DNA from: Aliarcobacter cryaerophilus ATCC 43158
GTDB lineage: Bacteria; Campylobacterota; Campylobacteria; Campylobacterales; Arcobacteraceae
NCBI RefSeq assembly: GCF_003660105.1
Contig: NZ_CP032823.1
Coordinates: 1,860,001 to 1,924,000 of the forward strand
Reading direction: 5' to 3'
Length of the DNA stretch: 64,000 bases
Part shown: positions 28,492 through 38,321 of the stretch, piece after piece
Position numbering within the stretch: position 1 is the stretch's first letter
Layout: every line of letters begins with the position of its first letter
The notes under the pieces: model-generated
Databases searched by the model: none
What the model saw: only the letters and a program-made list of their open reading frames with translations
Told to the model about the DNA's origin: nothing
Made by a program: the position numbers and the translations under genes

Positions 28492-29517
28492 ATGAGTATA
28501 AAAGTTCTTTTAAATGGAGCTGGTAGAATTGGTAAATCAATTTTAAAACAGCTTTTAGATGAAGAAAATTTTGAAGTTGTTGTTATAAATGAGATAAATC
28601 CATCACTTGAAAATATAGTTTACTCTATAAACTATGATTCAACATATGGAAAACTAAATGATAAATTTAAAGTTATAGAAAACTCTTATATTCAAAATAG
28701 AAAACAAAAAATCAAAATTACAAACTATAAAGATATCTCTGAATTAAATTTAGATTGTATTGATATTTTAATTGATGCAAGTGGTCAAAAAACAGATTTA
28801 AGTCTATTAAGAGAATTAAAAGTAGATAAAATAATTTTAACTCATCCTCAAAAAGATGCTGATATAAATATAGTTTTGGGTGTAAATGAAGATAAACTTG
28901 ATTTTAAAAATCATAAAATAATATCTACAAGCTCTTGTAATGCAACAGCACTTCTGCCTGCTTTAAAGTTAATAGATGATAAAAAAGAGATTATTTGCGG
29001 TGATATTGTGACTATTCATCCACTTTTAAATCATCAAAGAGTTTTAGATGGAAGTTTTGTTCAAAGTGCAACAAGAGATGTTGATTTAAACTTTGAATTT
29101 GGAAGAAGTTCAACTCAAAATATAATTCCAAGTCAAACAACTACTATAAAAGCTTGCTCTTTTGTATTAGAAAAGTTTAATTCAAATTTGATAAGCTCAA
29201 ATTCTCTAAGAGTTCCAACAGATACAGTGGGTGCAATTAATGTAACACTTTTCACAAAAGAGATTTCAAGTAAAGATGAGATAAAAAATCTTTTTTTAGA
29301 ATTTGAAAAAAATCAAAAATTTCCAATAGTTTTAAATAATTTTGAAGCACTTGTTTCAAGTGATTTTAAAAAAGAGAATTTTACAACTATAATAGATCAT
29401 AGATTTTTGGAAGTTAAACAAAATATGATAAAACTTCTTCTTTGGTATGATAATGAGTGGGGATATGCTTCAAAAGTTGTTGAGATTTTAAAATATATAG
29501 ATATAAAAAAAGGCTAG
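28492..29517 (+). CDS. gap: Glyceraldehyde-3-phosphate dehydrogenase family protein, divergent
   Basis: The 341-residue sequence has the NAD-binding start LNGAGRIGKSILKQLL, a TSSCNATALLPALK block holding the catalytic Cys, the catalytic His in TIHPLLNHQRVLDG, RVPTDTVGAINVTLF and the C-terminal LLWYDNEWGYASKVV. Catalytic residues are kept, but several canonical blocks differ: SCNATA for SCTTNC, and an Asn-His-Gln region for the usual ATQKTVDGP. It may be a second GAPDH or an erythrose-4-phosphate-type enzyme. It is followed by a strong terminator. Confidence 0.82.
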   Translation: MSIKVLLNGAGRIGKSILKQLLDEENFEVVVINEINPSLENIVYSINYDSTYGKLNDKFKVIENSYIQNRKQKIKITNYKDISELNLDCIDILIDASGQKTDLSLLRELKVDKIILTHPQKDADINIVLGVNEDKLDFKNHKIISTSSCNATALLPALKLIDDKKEIICGDIVTIHPLLNHQRVLDGSFVQSATRDVDLNFEFGRSSTQNIIPSQTTTIKACSFVLEKFNSNLISSNSLRVPTDTVGAINVTLFTKEISSKDEIKNLFLEFEKNQKFPIVLNNFEALVSSDFKKENFTTIIDHRFLEVKQNMIKLLLWYDNEWGYASKVVEILKYIDIKKG

Positions 29518-29535
29518 ATAAAAAATCTAGCCTTT
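29509..29535. terminator. Bidirectional terminator, gap/purM
   Basis: An 11-bp perfect stem (AAAGGCTAGAT) with an AAAAA loop overlaps the gap stop and lies between convergent genes. It ends in TTT rightward and AAAAAA-flanked leftward, giving U-tracts on both strands. Confidence 0.8.
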
Positions 29536-29551
29536 AGCTTAAAAGAGAGTT

Positions 29552-30547
29552 TTATATAAACTCTACTTTTCTCTCACCTGATTTTAACTCACCAATTACA
29601 TAACCATCAGTTGAAGATAAAATAGAATCTACATTTGAAGGATTTACTACAAGTATCATTCCAACACCCATATTAAATGTTCTATACATCTCTTGTTGCT
29701 CTACATGTTTACTCATAAATTCAAATATTGGTAATACTTTGATTTTACTTCTATCTACAACTGCTGTTAAATTTTCTGGTAAAACTCTAGGTAAATTTTC
29801 AGTAATTCCACCACCAGTAATATGTGCTAAACCATTTATTTTATCTTTGTTAGCTTTGAACTCTTTTACATAAATTCTTGTTGGCTCAAGTAAAACATCT
29901 TTTAATTTTTTTCCTTGGAAATCATCTTCTAAACTCATTCCTAATTTTTCTAAAAGAAGTTTTCGAACCAAGCTAAATCCATTTGAGTGAACTCCAGAAC
30001 TTGGAAATGCAATTAAAACATCTCCTGCTTTTACTCTTGAAACACGATCTAGTTCATCTTTTTCAGCAATTCCTACACAAAAACCAGCTAAATCGAAATC
30101 ACCCTCTTTGTACATTCCTGGCATTTCAGCAGTCTCTCCACCAATTAATGCACACTCACTTCTAATACAACCTTCAGCAATTCCCTTAACTACTTGAGTT
30201 GCTTCTTCAACTTCAAGTTTTGCAGTTGCATAATAATCAAGGAAAAATAGTGGCTCTCCAAAGTTACAAAGTAAATCATTTGTACACATAGCAACTAAAT
30301 CAATACCGACAGTGTCAAATTTTTTAGCATCTATTGCTAATTTTAATTTTGTTCCAACACCATCTGTTCCAGCTAAAATAACAGGTTTTTTGTAACCACT
30401 TGGAAGTTCAAAAGCACCAGCAAAAGAACCAATTCCTCCAAGAACTCCAGGAATCATTGTAGATTTTACATAAGGTTTGATATTTTCTACAAACTGATTT
30501 CCTGCATCTATATCAACTCCTGCATCTTTGTAACTAACTGTTGCCAT
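29552..30547 (-). CDS. purM: Phosphoribosylformylglycinamidine cyclo-ligase (AIR synthetase)
   Basis: ATP-dependent ring closure of FGAM to AIR in purine synthesis. The 331-residue protein has YKDAGVDIDAGN, ILAGTDGVGTKLKLA, GIDLVAMCTNDLLCNFGEPLFFLDY, IGGETAEMPGMY and the HITGGGITENLPRVLP block, all signatures of the PurM family. An AAAAAAGGTAAAAA site lies upstream of the ATG. The gene stands alone between the gap terminator and the divergent gene at 30644. Confidence 0.96.
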   Translation of the reverse strand: MATVSYKDAGVDIDAGNQFVENIKPYVKSTMIPGVLGGIGSFAGAFELPSGYKKPVILAGTDGVGTKLKLAIDAKKFDTVGIDLVAMCTNDLLCNFGEPLFFLDYYATAKLEVEEATQVVKGIAEGCIRSECALIGGETAEMPGMYKEGDFDLAGFCVGIAEKDELDRVSRVKAGDVLIAFPSSGVHSNGFSLVRKLLLEKLGMSLEDDFQGKKLKDVLLEPTRIYVKEFKANKDKINGLAHITGGGITENLPRVLPENLTAVVDRSKIKVLPIFEFMSKHVEQQEMYRTFNMGVGMILVVNPSNVDSILSSTDGYVIGELKSGERKVEFI

Positions 30548-30643
30548 TTTTTACCTTTTTTCGTAATATTCTTAAATCTTAAGATTTATTAAAAATTTTT
30601 CGGTATTATAGCAAACTATTTATAAATTTTAAGGAATTCAAAA

Positions 30644-31192
30644 ATGAAAGATAATATTGCATTTAGTGAAATGATGGTACATATACCGCTTTGCACACAT
30701 AAACTTGCTAAAGATATTTTAGTAGTATCACAAGGAAATATTGATTTAACAAATGAACTTGATAGACATAAAAAAGAGTCTAATTACAAATTTATTGAAC
30801 TAAACGATTTAGAAAACATTGAAAACAAATCTTACGATGTAGTAATTTTACCAAATACAAAACTAGATATAAAAATTGTAGGAAAGCTTTTTGATATTTT
30901 AAAAGATGATGGACTTATTGCATTTTCTTCAAAAGTTTTTTCAAGAGATGACAATAGATTAATTGATGATTTAAAGCTAGTAGGTGAGAAATTTTGGATA
31001 GCAATGCCTTATAGATTTGGGCATCAAGCTTCAATACTTGCTTCAAAAAAATATCACCCAACGGCTGACTTAAATCTTCAAAGAGCAGATTTTCTTGATG
31101 ATTTAGAATATTATTCAAGCGAAATTCATACAGCTTCTTTTGTTTTTCCAGCAAAACAACATAAAGATTTAACGGGTATTGCAAAAAGATAG
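30644..31192 (+). CDS. Degenerate spermidine synthase-like protein
   Basis: A 182-residue protein resembling the SpeE fold but shortened and altered. It keeps FSEMMVHIPLCTH and a late LQRADFLDDLEYYSSEIHTASFVFP that match spermidine synthase. The nucleotide-binding GGGDGG is replaced by VVSQGNID, and the catalytic DSSDP block by VILPNTKLD. Aminopropyl transfer is therefore doubtful. It may be a pseudoenzyme retained in this phylum. Its stop is one base before the coaE start. Confidence 0.75.
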   Translation: MKDNIAFSEMMVHIPLCTHKLAKDILVVSQGNIDLTNELDRHKKESNYKFIELNDLENIENKSYDVVILPNTKLDIKIVGKLFDILKDDGLIAFSSKVFSRDDNRLIDDLKLVGEKFWIAMPYRFGHQASILASKKYHPTADLNLQRADFLDDLEYYSSEIHTASFVFPAKQHKDLTGIAKR

Positions 31193-31193
31193 T

Positions 31194-31796
31194 ATGAAGC
31201 AATCACAAGAAGATAGTTTTAAAAATGCAATTGCACTTACAGGAGGAATTGCAACTGGAAAAAGTACAGTTTGCAACCTTCTGAAACTTCATGGTTTTCT
31301 AATAATAGATGCTGATAAAATAGCTCATAAACTATTAGATGAAAATAGTCAAAAAATAGAACAACTTTTTGGAAAACAATATGTTGAAAATGGAAAAGTT
31401 TTAAGAAAAGAGTTAGGTAAAATAATATTCTCAAATGAAGTAAATAAACTAAAACTTGAAGAACTACTTCATCCACTAATTTTTGATGAAATTGAAAAAG
31501 AAGCAAAAGTTTTTGAAGAACAAAATAAACCTTATATTGTTGATATTCCTCTGTTTTTTGAAAAGATGCATTACCCTATTTCTAAATCAATTGTTATTTA
31601 TACTCCAAAAGATTTACAAATAAAAAGGTTGCAAAATAGAGATAATATTACAAAAGAAGAGGCTATCTTGAAAATTTCAAACCAGATGGATATTGAAGAA
31701 AAAAAAGCTTTGGGTACATATATAATAGATAACTCTAAAGATTTAAAACATCTTCAAAATGAAGTAGAAGATTTAATATCAAAGGTATTAAATTAG
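31194..31796 (+). CDS. coaE: Dephospho-CoA kinase
   Basis: The last step of coenzyme A synthesis. The 200-residue protein has the Walker A ALTGGIATGKSTVCNLL near residue 12, DADKIAHKLLDE with the catalytic Asp, LLHPLIFDEI and DIPLFFEKMHY. The ATG at 31194 gives the usual N-terminus; an in-frame TTG at 31179 lies inside the upstream gene and adds five residues. Tight spacing implies cotranscription with the SpeE-like gene. Confidence 0.93.
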   Translation: MKQSQEDSFKNAIALTGGIATGKSTVCNLLKLHGFLIIDADKIAHKLLDENSQKIEQLFGKQYVENGKVLRKELGKIIFSNEVNKLKLEELLHPLIFDEIEKEAKVFEEQNKPYIVDIPLFFEKMHYPISKSIVIYTPKDLQIKRLQNRDNITKEEAILKISNQMDIEEKKALGTYIIDNSKDLKHLQNEVEDLISKVLN

Positions 31797-31822
31797 CTCC
31801 CACTTTTATTAGGAGCTAATTT
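31790..31822. terminator. Bidirectional terminator, coaE/thioredoxin-like gene
   Basis: An 11-bp perfect stem (AAATTAGCTCC) with an 11-base loop spans the coaE stop and ends at the stop of the convergent gene. A TTTTT run follows rightward. Confidence 0.75.
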
Positions 31823-32839
31823 TTACTCTGATACGTTTATATCAATACCTTGTTTTAAAAGTTCATCTTGCCTAACTCTTAAATAATCCAAATAAGTTTT
31901 TGGAAACTGTCCATAGTGTTTTCCACTAACATATCTTAAAACCTCTTTGAAGTGAAAAGGAAAAAGTAATGCATCTATTGTAGAGATTAATTTTTTATCG
32001 TTATAAAGCAAAATGCCTGGTCGATAATCTAAATTTATTTTCTCAACCAAAGATTTTGGTGTAGTTTTTTCACCTGTTGGTAAAATCAACTCTTTTGTAC
32101 TATTTGCATCAACTCTAATAACTGTAAATTTTGAAAACTCATCAATTACATCTTTGTTTGTTAAGATTTTGTTATGAAAATGGTCACATTGAATGCAACT
32201 TTTATCTTCAAAAATAATTGCAACAGGAGTTTTTATTTTTGATAAATCACTTAACTCTTTAAACATTTTATTTGAAATAAAATCATATGTATCTTTTTTA
32301 TTTACCTTACTTAAATATGATGTAAAATCCATTTTTTCATAAGCTTTTGTTTGTATAAAATCCAAAATATATTGAAAATCTGTACTATTTCTATATCCAT
32401 TTATTCTAGCTACTATCTCTTTATTTGAGTTAAAAATAAGAAGTGTTGGACTGTATTGAATTTTTAATTTTTCTGTTAAATCTTTTTCAGTTAAAACATC
32501 TCCATCAACCCAAGTTAATTCACGGCTTCCTTTAACATTTAGTTCAATAACATCAAAATTATTTTTGATAAATTGGCTAGTTTTGTTATCTTCTTCAAAA
32601 CTCTCTTTTAGCATTTTTGCACAATAAGGACAACCTTCAAAATCTAAAAATATCATAAAGTGCTTATTCTTTTGACTAGCTTCTTCAATATCTTCACTTA
32701 TATCTAAAAAACTATCCTTAAACCAACTAGGTACTTCATGATTTGAAGATCCAATAACTTTACCCTCTTTTGCATTTAAATTTGAAGCAATGAATATTGC
32801 AACAAAAATTAAAAATAAACGATTAAACATAAACTTCAT
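31823..32839 (-). CDS. Periplasmic protein with two thioredoxin-like domains
   Basis: A signal peptide (FNRLFLIFVAIFIASNLNAK) precedes two thioredoxin-fold domains in 338 residues. The first carries CPYCAKML with a redox CxxC (FLDFEGCPYCAK) and LKIQYSPTLLIFN with the cis-Pro. The second carries a CIQCDHFH motif and INLDYRPGILLYN. The tandem arrangement resembles SoxW/DsbD-associated periplasmic reductases of this phylum, acting in disulfide or cytochrome c maturation. Partners are not adjacent. It is monocistronic and convergent with coaE. Confidence 0.82.
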   Translation of the reverse strand: MKFMFNRLFLIFVAIFIASNLNAKEGKVIGSSNHEVPSWFKDSFLDISEDIEEASQKNKHFMIFLDFEGCPYCAKMLKESFEEDNKTSQFIKNNFDVIELNVKGSRELTWVDGDVLTEKDLTEKLKIQYSPTLLIFNSNKEIVARINGYRNSTDFQYILDFIQTKAYEKMDFTSYLSKVNKKDTYDFISNKMFKELSDLSKIKTPVAIIFEDKSCIQCDHFHNKILTNKDVIDEFSKFTVIRVDANSTKELILPTGEKTTPKSLVEKINLDYRPGILLYNDKKLISTIDALLFPFHFKEVLRYVSGKHYGQFPKTYLDYLRVRQDELLKQGIDINVSE

Positions 32840-33046
32840 AATCTTTCCTATTTTAAAATAAAGTTGATTCTATTGAAATTATCATTACAAAAAGCTATAA
32901 ATTTGAATTCTTTAATCTAAAAATGATAAAATTCTTTTTATAAAATAAAATTTACTATAAATATAATTTAATCTTATGATAAATATCTATAGGATTAAAT
33001 TGTGTTTATATAAAATCTTAAAATTTTTTATGTAAAAGGATTTAAA

Positions 33047-34429
33047 ATGAGCGAAAAAGATGAGTTTGTAAAAAAAACTTCTTATCGTAAAAAGAGATAT
33101 TTTGTTTATGCTATCGTTTCAATAGTATCTTTAGTAATACCATTTATTCAAGTAAATGGTAATCAATTATTCTTATTATCTTTTGATAAAAAACAGTTTC
33201 ATCTTATGGGAACTGCTTTTGATATGCAAGAGTTATACTTGATGCCATTTTTATTAATGTTACTATTTATAGGAATTTTTGCAATAACTTCAATTGGTGG
33301 AAGAGCTTGGTGTGGTTGGGCATGTCCTCAGACAATTTTTAGAGTAATTTATAGAGATTTAATTGAATCAACACTTTTAAAACTTAGAAGAATAAAAAAT
33401 AAACAAAAAGATATTGATTTAAGTAAAAATGGAAATAAAATAAAAAAATTTGTTGGTGTAATTTTATGGTCTATTTTATCTTTAGTTGCTGCATCCAACT
33501 TTATGTGGTATTTTGTACCACCACAAGATTTCTTTGCATATATTCAAGACCCACTTGAGCATATGTTTTTAATAGTAATTGTTTTAAGTATAGCTGCATT
33601 TTTAATCTATGATGTAATTATTTTAAAAGAAGATTTCTGTGTATATATTTGTCCATATTCAAGGGTTCAATCTGTTTTATATGATAATAATACTTATCAA
33701 GCAATCTACTCTACAAACCGTGGTGGAAAAATATATGATGAAAATAAAGAAAAAGTTGTTTGGAAAATAAAAGATTTACCAGACCCAGCAAATGAGTGTA
33801 CTGCTTGTGAAGCTTGTGTTACTGTCTGCCCTACTCATATTGATATTAGAAAAGGTATGCAACTTGAGTGCATAAACTGTCTTGAGTGTGTAGATGCTTG
33901 TACAACAGTTATGGGTAAATTAGGAAAACCTTCTTTAGTTCAATGGTCAAATACAAACACTATTGTTGAAAATAAACCAACAAAACTTCTTAGAAAAACT
34001 ACAATTATGTATTTTATATCTCTTGCTATTACTTTTGCTTTACTTTTTGTTATGAGTGGAGAAAAAGAGTATATGCTTTTAAATGTTAATAAGGATACTG
34101 AACTTTATAAAATAAAAGATGGAAATGTTGTATCAAATAACTATTTATTACTTTTCCAAAATACTGAGTCAAAAACTTTAACTTATGAATTAGAAATAGT
34201 AGATAATCCTGATATAGAAATAACAAGATTTGAACCATTCACGCTAAGTCCTGGAAAAATGGCAAAAAAAGTTGTAATCCTTCAAACAGATAAACTTTTA
34301 GTAGATAATAATCTAAAAGATACTCCTATTACAGTAACTCTTAAAGCTTATGCAAAAGAGGACCCAGAAAAAGTAAAGGTATTTAGAAAAGCTACTTTTT
34401 TCTTCCCAAGATCCGATAAACTTAAATAA
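33047..34429 (+). CDS. ccoG: Cytochrome c oxidase accessory protein CcoG
   Basis: Membrane-bound 4Fe-4S protein of 460 residues involved in copper handling for assembly of cbb3 oxidase. N-terminal helices bear ITSIGGRAWCGWACPQTIF and an ICPYSR segment (FCVYICPYSRVQSV). A ferredoxin region has CTACEACVTVCPTHIDI and CINCLECVDACTTVM, giving two clusters. The C-terminus is an immunoglobulin-like periplasmic domain ending in FFFPRSDKLK. No ccoNOQP genes are in the window. An AAAGGA site precedes the ATG. Confidence 0.93.
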   Translation: MSEKDEFVKKTSYRKKRYFVYAIVSIVSLVIPFIQVNGNQLFLLSFDKKQFHLMGTAFDMQELYLMPFLLMLLFIGIFAITSIGGRAWCGWACPQTIFRVIYRDLIESTLLKLRRIKNKQKDIDLSKNGNKIKKFVGVILWSILSLVAASNFMWYFVPPQDFFAYIQDPLEHMFLIVIVLSIAAFLIYDVIILKEDFCVYICPYSRVQSVLYDNNTYQAIYSTNRGGKIYDENKEKVVWKIKDLPDPANECTACEACVTVCPTHIDIRKGMQLECINCLECVDACTTVMGKLGKPSLVQWSNTNTIVENKPTKLLRKTTIMYFISLAITFALLFVMSGEKEYMLLNVNKDTELYKIKDGNVVSNNYLLLFQNTESKTLTYELEIVDNPDIEITRFEPFTLSPGKMAKKVVILQTDKLLVDNNLKDTPITVTLKAYAKEDPEKVKVFRKATFFFPRSDKLK

Positions 34430-34430
34430 C

Positions 34431-34460
34431 ATAAGCAAAGTGCTTCGGCACTATGCTTAT
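34431..34460 (+). terminator. Terminator after ccoG
   Basis: A stem of ATAAGCA/TGCTTAT plus AGTGC/GCACT, separated by one A-A mismatch and closed by a TTCG tetraloop, follows the ccoG stop directly. The U-tract is weak (ATTTAAATT), but the stem is very stable for this genome. Confidence 0.75.
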
Positions 34461-34541
34461 TTAAATTGCTTATTATAAACTTTTAGATACAATCACAGCT
34501 TATATATTTTACAAATTTAATAATTTTTATGGAGTATTTTA

Positions 34542-36158
34542 ATGACAAAATTCATTTTTGTAACAGGTGGAGTTTTAAGCTCTTTAGGAAAAGGAATTAC
34601 ATCAGCTTCAATTGCTACAATATTAAAGCAATCTGGATTTAAAGTAAGTATGTTAAAAATTGACCCTTACTTAAATGTAGATCCAGGAACTATGAGTCCT
34701 TTGGAACACGGTGAAGTTTTTGTAACAGCTGATGGAGCTGAAACTGACCTTGATTTAGGAAACTATGAAAGATTTATAGATAGAACTTTAACAAAAATAA
34801 ATAGTTTCACAACTGGTCAAGTTTATCAAAGTGTAATAAAAAGAGAAAGAGAAGGTGGATATCTAGGAAAAACTATTCAAGTAATTCCACACGTGGTTGA
34901 CGAGATAAAAGATAGAATTTATAAAGCTGCTGAAGGAAATGAATTTTTAATAATTGAAATTGGTGGAACTGTTGGAGACATTGAAAGTCTTCCATTCTTA
35001 GAAGCTATTAGATCTATTAGACATGAACTTCCAAAATCAAATACAATGAATATTCATGTAAGTTTAGTTCCTTATATTAAGGCAGCTGGTGAACTTAAAA
35101 CAAAACCAACTCAACACTCTGTTCAAGAACTAAGAAGAATTGGAATAACTCCTCATATGCTAGTTTGCAGAACAGAAAAAGAGCTTCCAAAGGCTCTAAA
35201 AGATAAATTAGCACTATCTTGTGATATTGATAGAAATGCTGTTATAGAAGCTGGTGATGCACAATCTATTTATCAAATGCCTCTTCATTTTATAAAAGAT
35301 GGAATTTTAACTCCACTTCAAGAGCATTTTAATGTTAAAATTAAACCAAATATGGAAAAATGGGATACTTTAGTAAAAAATATTTTAGTTCCTCAAGATG
35401 AAGTTACTATTGCTTTTGTTGGAAAATATCTTGATTTAAAAGAGTCATATAAATCTTTAACTGAAGCTTTAATTCATGCAGGAGCCCATCTAAATACAAA
35501 AATAAATATTCACTGGTGTGATAGTGAAAGAATTGAAGATTTGGGAGCTTATGAAGTTATTGGTAATGTAGATGCTATTTTAGTAGCTGGTGGATTTGGT
35601 GCAAGAGGAGTAAAAGGAAAACTTGAAGCTATAAAATATGCAAGAGAAAATAAAATAGTATTTTTAGGGATTTGCTTAGGAATGCAGCTAGCAATAATAG
35701 AATTTGCTAGAAATATTTTAGGAATTGAAGATGCAAACTCTATTGAATTTAATAGTGAAACAAAAAATCCTCTAATCTATTTAATTGATGAATTTATAGA
35801 TCAAAGTGGAAACAAACAACTAAGAACAAGTAAATCACCTCTTGGTGGAACTATGAGATCAGGGGAGTATCCTTTTGAGCCACTAAAAGGTTCAAAACTA
35901 CAAAAAGCTTATGGAAATAACAAAGAGTACTTTGAAAGACATAGACATAGATATGAAGCAAATCCAAAATATAAAGAAGCTTTAGAAAAAGCTGGTATGA
36001 TTATTTGCGGAGAGTCAAATGGACTTATTGAAGCAGTTGAACTACAAGATCATCCTTGGTTTGTTGGAGTTCAATTTCATCCTGAATTTACATCTCATTT
36101 AGAGACACCAAATCCTATAATTTTGGATTTTGTAAGAAAAGCTAATTCTCCTAAATAA
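34542..36158 (+). CDS. pyrG: CTP synthase
   Basis: Converts UTP to CTP using glutamine. The 538-residue protein has the synthetase domain ([52 protein letters not shown]) and a complete class I glutaminase with [15 protein letters not shown], the nucleophile Cys, and [14 protein letters not shown] with His and Glu. This intact triad contrasts with the degenerate one in the CarA-like protein. The stop overlaps the recJ start by one base. Confidence 0.97.
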   Translation: MTKFIFVTGGVLSSLGKGITSASIATILKQSGFKVSMLKIDPYLNVDPGTMSPLEHGEVFVTADGAETDLDLGNYERFIDRTLTKINSFTTGQVYQSVIKREREGGYLGKTIQVIPHVVDEIKDRIYKAAEGNEFLIIEIGGTVGDIESLPFLEAIRSIRHELPKSNTMNIHVSLVPYIKAAGELKTKPTQHSVQELRRIGITPHMLVCRTEKELPKALKDKLALSCDIDRNAVIEAGDAQSIYQMPLHFIKDGILTPLQEHFNVKIKPNMEKWDTLVKNILVPQDEVTIAFVGKYLDLKESYKSLTEALIHAGAHLNTKINIHWCDSERIEDLGAYEVIGNVDAILVAGGFGARGVKGKLEAIKYARENKIVFLGICLGMQLAIIEFARNILGIEDANSIEFNSETKNPLIYLIDEFIDQSGNKQLRTSKSPLGGTMRSGEYPFEPLKGSKLQKAYGNNKEYFERHRHRYEANPKYKEALEKAGMIICGESNGLIEAVELQDHPWFVGVQFHPEFTSHLETPNPIILDFVRKANSPK

Positions 36159-37723
36159 TGTCGAAAATCACTAAGGATAGACTTTTTGAAATCTTAAATG
36201 CAAGGCATTTGAATAATCCATATTCAAAACTTGCATCTATTCCATCTTTTAATAACTTCAAAGATATAAATATTGCTACAAAAAGAGTAAAACAAGCTAT
36301 TTTAAATGGTGAAAAAATAACTATTGTTGGAGATTATGATGTAGATGGTATTGTATCTACTACTATTATGATAGATTTTTTCAACTCTTTAGGTATAAAA
36401 GTTGATTATATTATTCCAAATAGATTTGAACATGGTTATGGTTTATCTGTTAAAATTGTTGATATGATTGATAGTGGCTTAGTAATTACTGTTGATAATG
36501 GAATAACTGCATATGAAGCATCTTTAAAACTAAAAGAGAAAAATATTGATTTAATAATTACAGACCATCATACTGTTGGAGAGAAAGTACCAATAGCTCT
36601 TGCAATTATTAACCCAAAACAAAAAGATTGTAATTTTGAATTTAAAGAGATTTGCGGTGCTCAAGTTGCTTGGTATTTTTGTGCCGCAATAAAAAATGAG
36701 ATGAATTTTGATATAAATATGAGTTCATATTTAGACCTTTTATGTTTAGCAATAATTGCAGACATTATGCCTATGACAAGTCTTAATTATACTATGGTAA
36801 GACAAGGCTTAAAAAAGATAAAAAACTCTTCTAGAGAAGCTTTTAAACTTTTAAATTTACACTTAAAAAAAGATATTTTAGTTTCTGATGATATTGGATT
36901 TACAATTGCTCCAAAGTTAAATAGTGCAGGAAGAATGGATGATGCAACTGTTGCATTAAAATTTTTATTATCAAAAGATCAATCTAGTGCTTATGAGAGT
37001 TTAGCTGTTTTAGATGAATTAAATAATTATAGAAAAACTATTCAAGAAAGAATTTCTAATGAAGCAGAACAAAAATCAAATAAAGAAGATAGATCTGTTA
37101 TTGTTTGGGCTGAAGATTGGCATGAAGGAATTATTGGTATTGTTGCTTCAAAACTATCAAATAGTCAAAAAAAACCTGCCTTTATATTTTCAATTCAAAA
37201 TGGTATTGCAAAAGGTAGTGCTAGAGCAAACTCAAATATAAATTTATATGATTTAATATCAAAGGCTTCTCATCTTCTTTTAGGTTTTGGTGGACATAAA
37301 AATGCTGCTGGTCTATCTTTATTAGAAAAAAACTTAAATGAGTTTAAAGAGATTATAAATAAAGAGCTTGAGAAATCAGATGATATATTACACAATGAGT
37401 TTATAACTTTGGGTGAACTTGATATTAGTAGTGTAGATTTAGAATTTATCTCTATTATTGAAAGTTTTGAACCTTATGGACTTGAAAACAATAGACCATT
37501 TTTTAAAGTTTCAAATGCAAATCTTATAAAATCAGAACTAATAGGTAAAGATAAAAATCATCTAAAATTAACTCTAAGTAGTGATGGATTTATATTTGAA
37601 GCTTTAAAGTTTTTTAACTCAAATACAAACTTAAATGATAAATTGGATTTGATAGTATCAATTTCAAAAAATGAGTTTAGAGGAGTAATTACTCCATCTT
37701 TTTTAATTCAAGAGTTTTTATAA
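36158..37723 (+). CDS. recJ: Single-stranded-DNA-specific exonuclease RecJ
   Basis: A DHH/DHHA1-family 5'-3' exonuclease of 521 residues acting in recombination and mismatch repair. Metal-binding motifs are visible: TIVGDYDVDGIVSTTI, a LVITVDNGI segment, IITDHHTVG and LLCLAIIADIMPM. The DHHA1 domain has IGIVASKLSN and the GFGGHKNAAGLSL motif. The ATG overlaps the pyrG stop (TAATG). Its 3' end overlaps the convergent FlgO-like gene by 6 bases. Confidence 0.93.
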   Translation: MSKITKDRLFEILNARHLNNPYSKLASIPSFNNFKDINIATKRVKQAILNGEKITIVGDYDVDGIVSTTIMIDFFNSLGIKVDYIIPNRFEHGYGLSVKIVDMIDSGLVITVDNGITAYEASLKLKEKNIDLIITDHHTVGEKVPIALAIINPKQKDCNFEFKEICGAQVAWYFCAAIKNEMNFDINMSSYLDLLCLAIIADIMPMTSLNYTMVRQGLKKIKNSSREAFKLLNLHLKKDILVSDDIGFTIAPKLNSAGRMDDATVALKFLLSKDQSSAYESLAVLDELNNYRKTIQERISNEAEQKSNKEDRSVIVWAEDWHEGIIGIVASKLSNSQKKPAFIFSIQNGIAKGSARANSNINLYDLISKASHLLLGFGGHKNAAGLSLLEKNLNEFKEIINKELEKSDDILHNEFITLGELDISSVDLEFISIIESFEPYGLENNRPFFKVSNANLIKSELIGKDKNHLKLTLSSDGFIFEALKFFNSNTNLNDKLDLIVSISKNEFRGVITPSFLIQEFL

Positions 37724-38317
37724 GACCATAGGTCTTCTAATACTATTTCTAAATTCAGTATCTCTATTTTGAGATATTCCCTCAAGATCTAGTATTTCGC
37801 TATCAAGGTCTGTTCTTGCAAAAGATGAACTAAGAATATTTCCACTATTTATATCTATTAATTTTATAAAAAGATTTAAACTTTTGTTAGAAATAGAGTA
37901 AGTCCCAACAACTGCATATCTTGATTTCACATTATCACTTAAAATTCTATTTTTTTCTCTAGTTAAAAGATTAAAACCAGATGGTCCAAATTCGAACTCT
38001 TTCCCAAGCTCTATCTCTTTTACAATAACATCTAAAGATGATAATCTATCTTTTAAAAGATTTGATAGTAAAAAACCAAGTTGAGATCTATTCTTCAAGT
38101 TATCAAGATTTACAAAATCCGATACTAAAACAACCTCATCATAAGATACATTTCTCTTTATCTTAATAGCTGATTTTTTTACCATATCGTTTATCATTGA
38201 ATCGAAATTTGTATTTTTTGATATTGGGTCTTTATATGCTCCACAAGAGCCTAAAAAAAGTGTTAAGAGTATTAAAGATAGATAAAATCTAAATACTCTT
38301 AAGTTTTTAAAAATCAT
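37718..38317 (-). CDS. FlgO-domain lipoprotein (second copy)
   Basis: A lipoprotein signal with the lipobox LGSC (about Cys25) is followed by a FlgO domain: DSMINDMVKKSAI, DEVVLVSDFVNLDNLKNRSQLG, LLKDRLSSLDVIV and SRYAVVGTYSISNKSLNLFIKLIDINSGNIL. FlgO-type proteins are outer-membrane-associated and in Vibrio support flagellar stability. It follows its paralogue at 38322 by 4 bases. The stop region overlaps recJ by 6 bases, and a short AAGACC-ATA-GGTCTT hairpin (37722-37736) lies there. Confidence 0.78.
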   Translation of the reverse strand: MIFKNLRVFRFYLSLILLTLFLGSCGAYKDPISKNTNFDSMINDMVKKSAIKIKRNVSYDEVVLVSDFVNLDNLKNRSQLGFLLSNLLKDRLSSLDVIVKEIELGKEFEFGPSGFNLLTREKNRILSDNVKSRYAVVGTYSISNKSLNLFIKLIDINSGNILSSSFARTDLDSEILDLEGISQNRDTEFRNSIRRPMVL

Positions 38318-38321
38318 AAAA

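Noticed and set aside
37681-37736. Small palindromes at the recJ 3' end as a terminator
   Set aside because: One lies inside the recJ coding sequence and the other is a 6-bp stem without a U-tract; the convergent genes overlap, so the evidence is weak.
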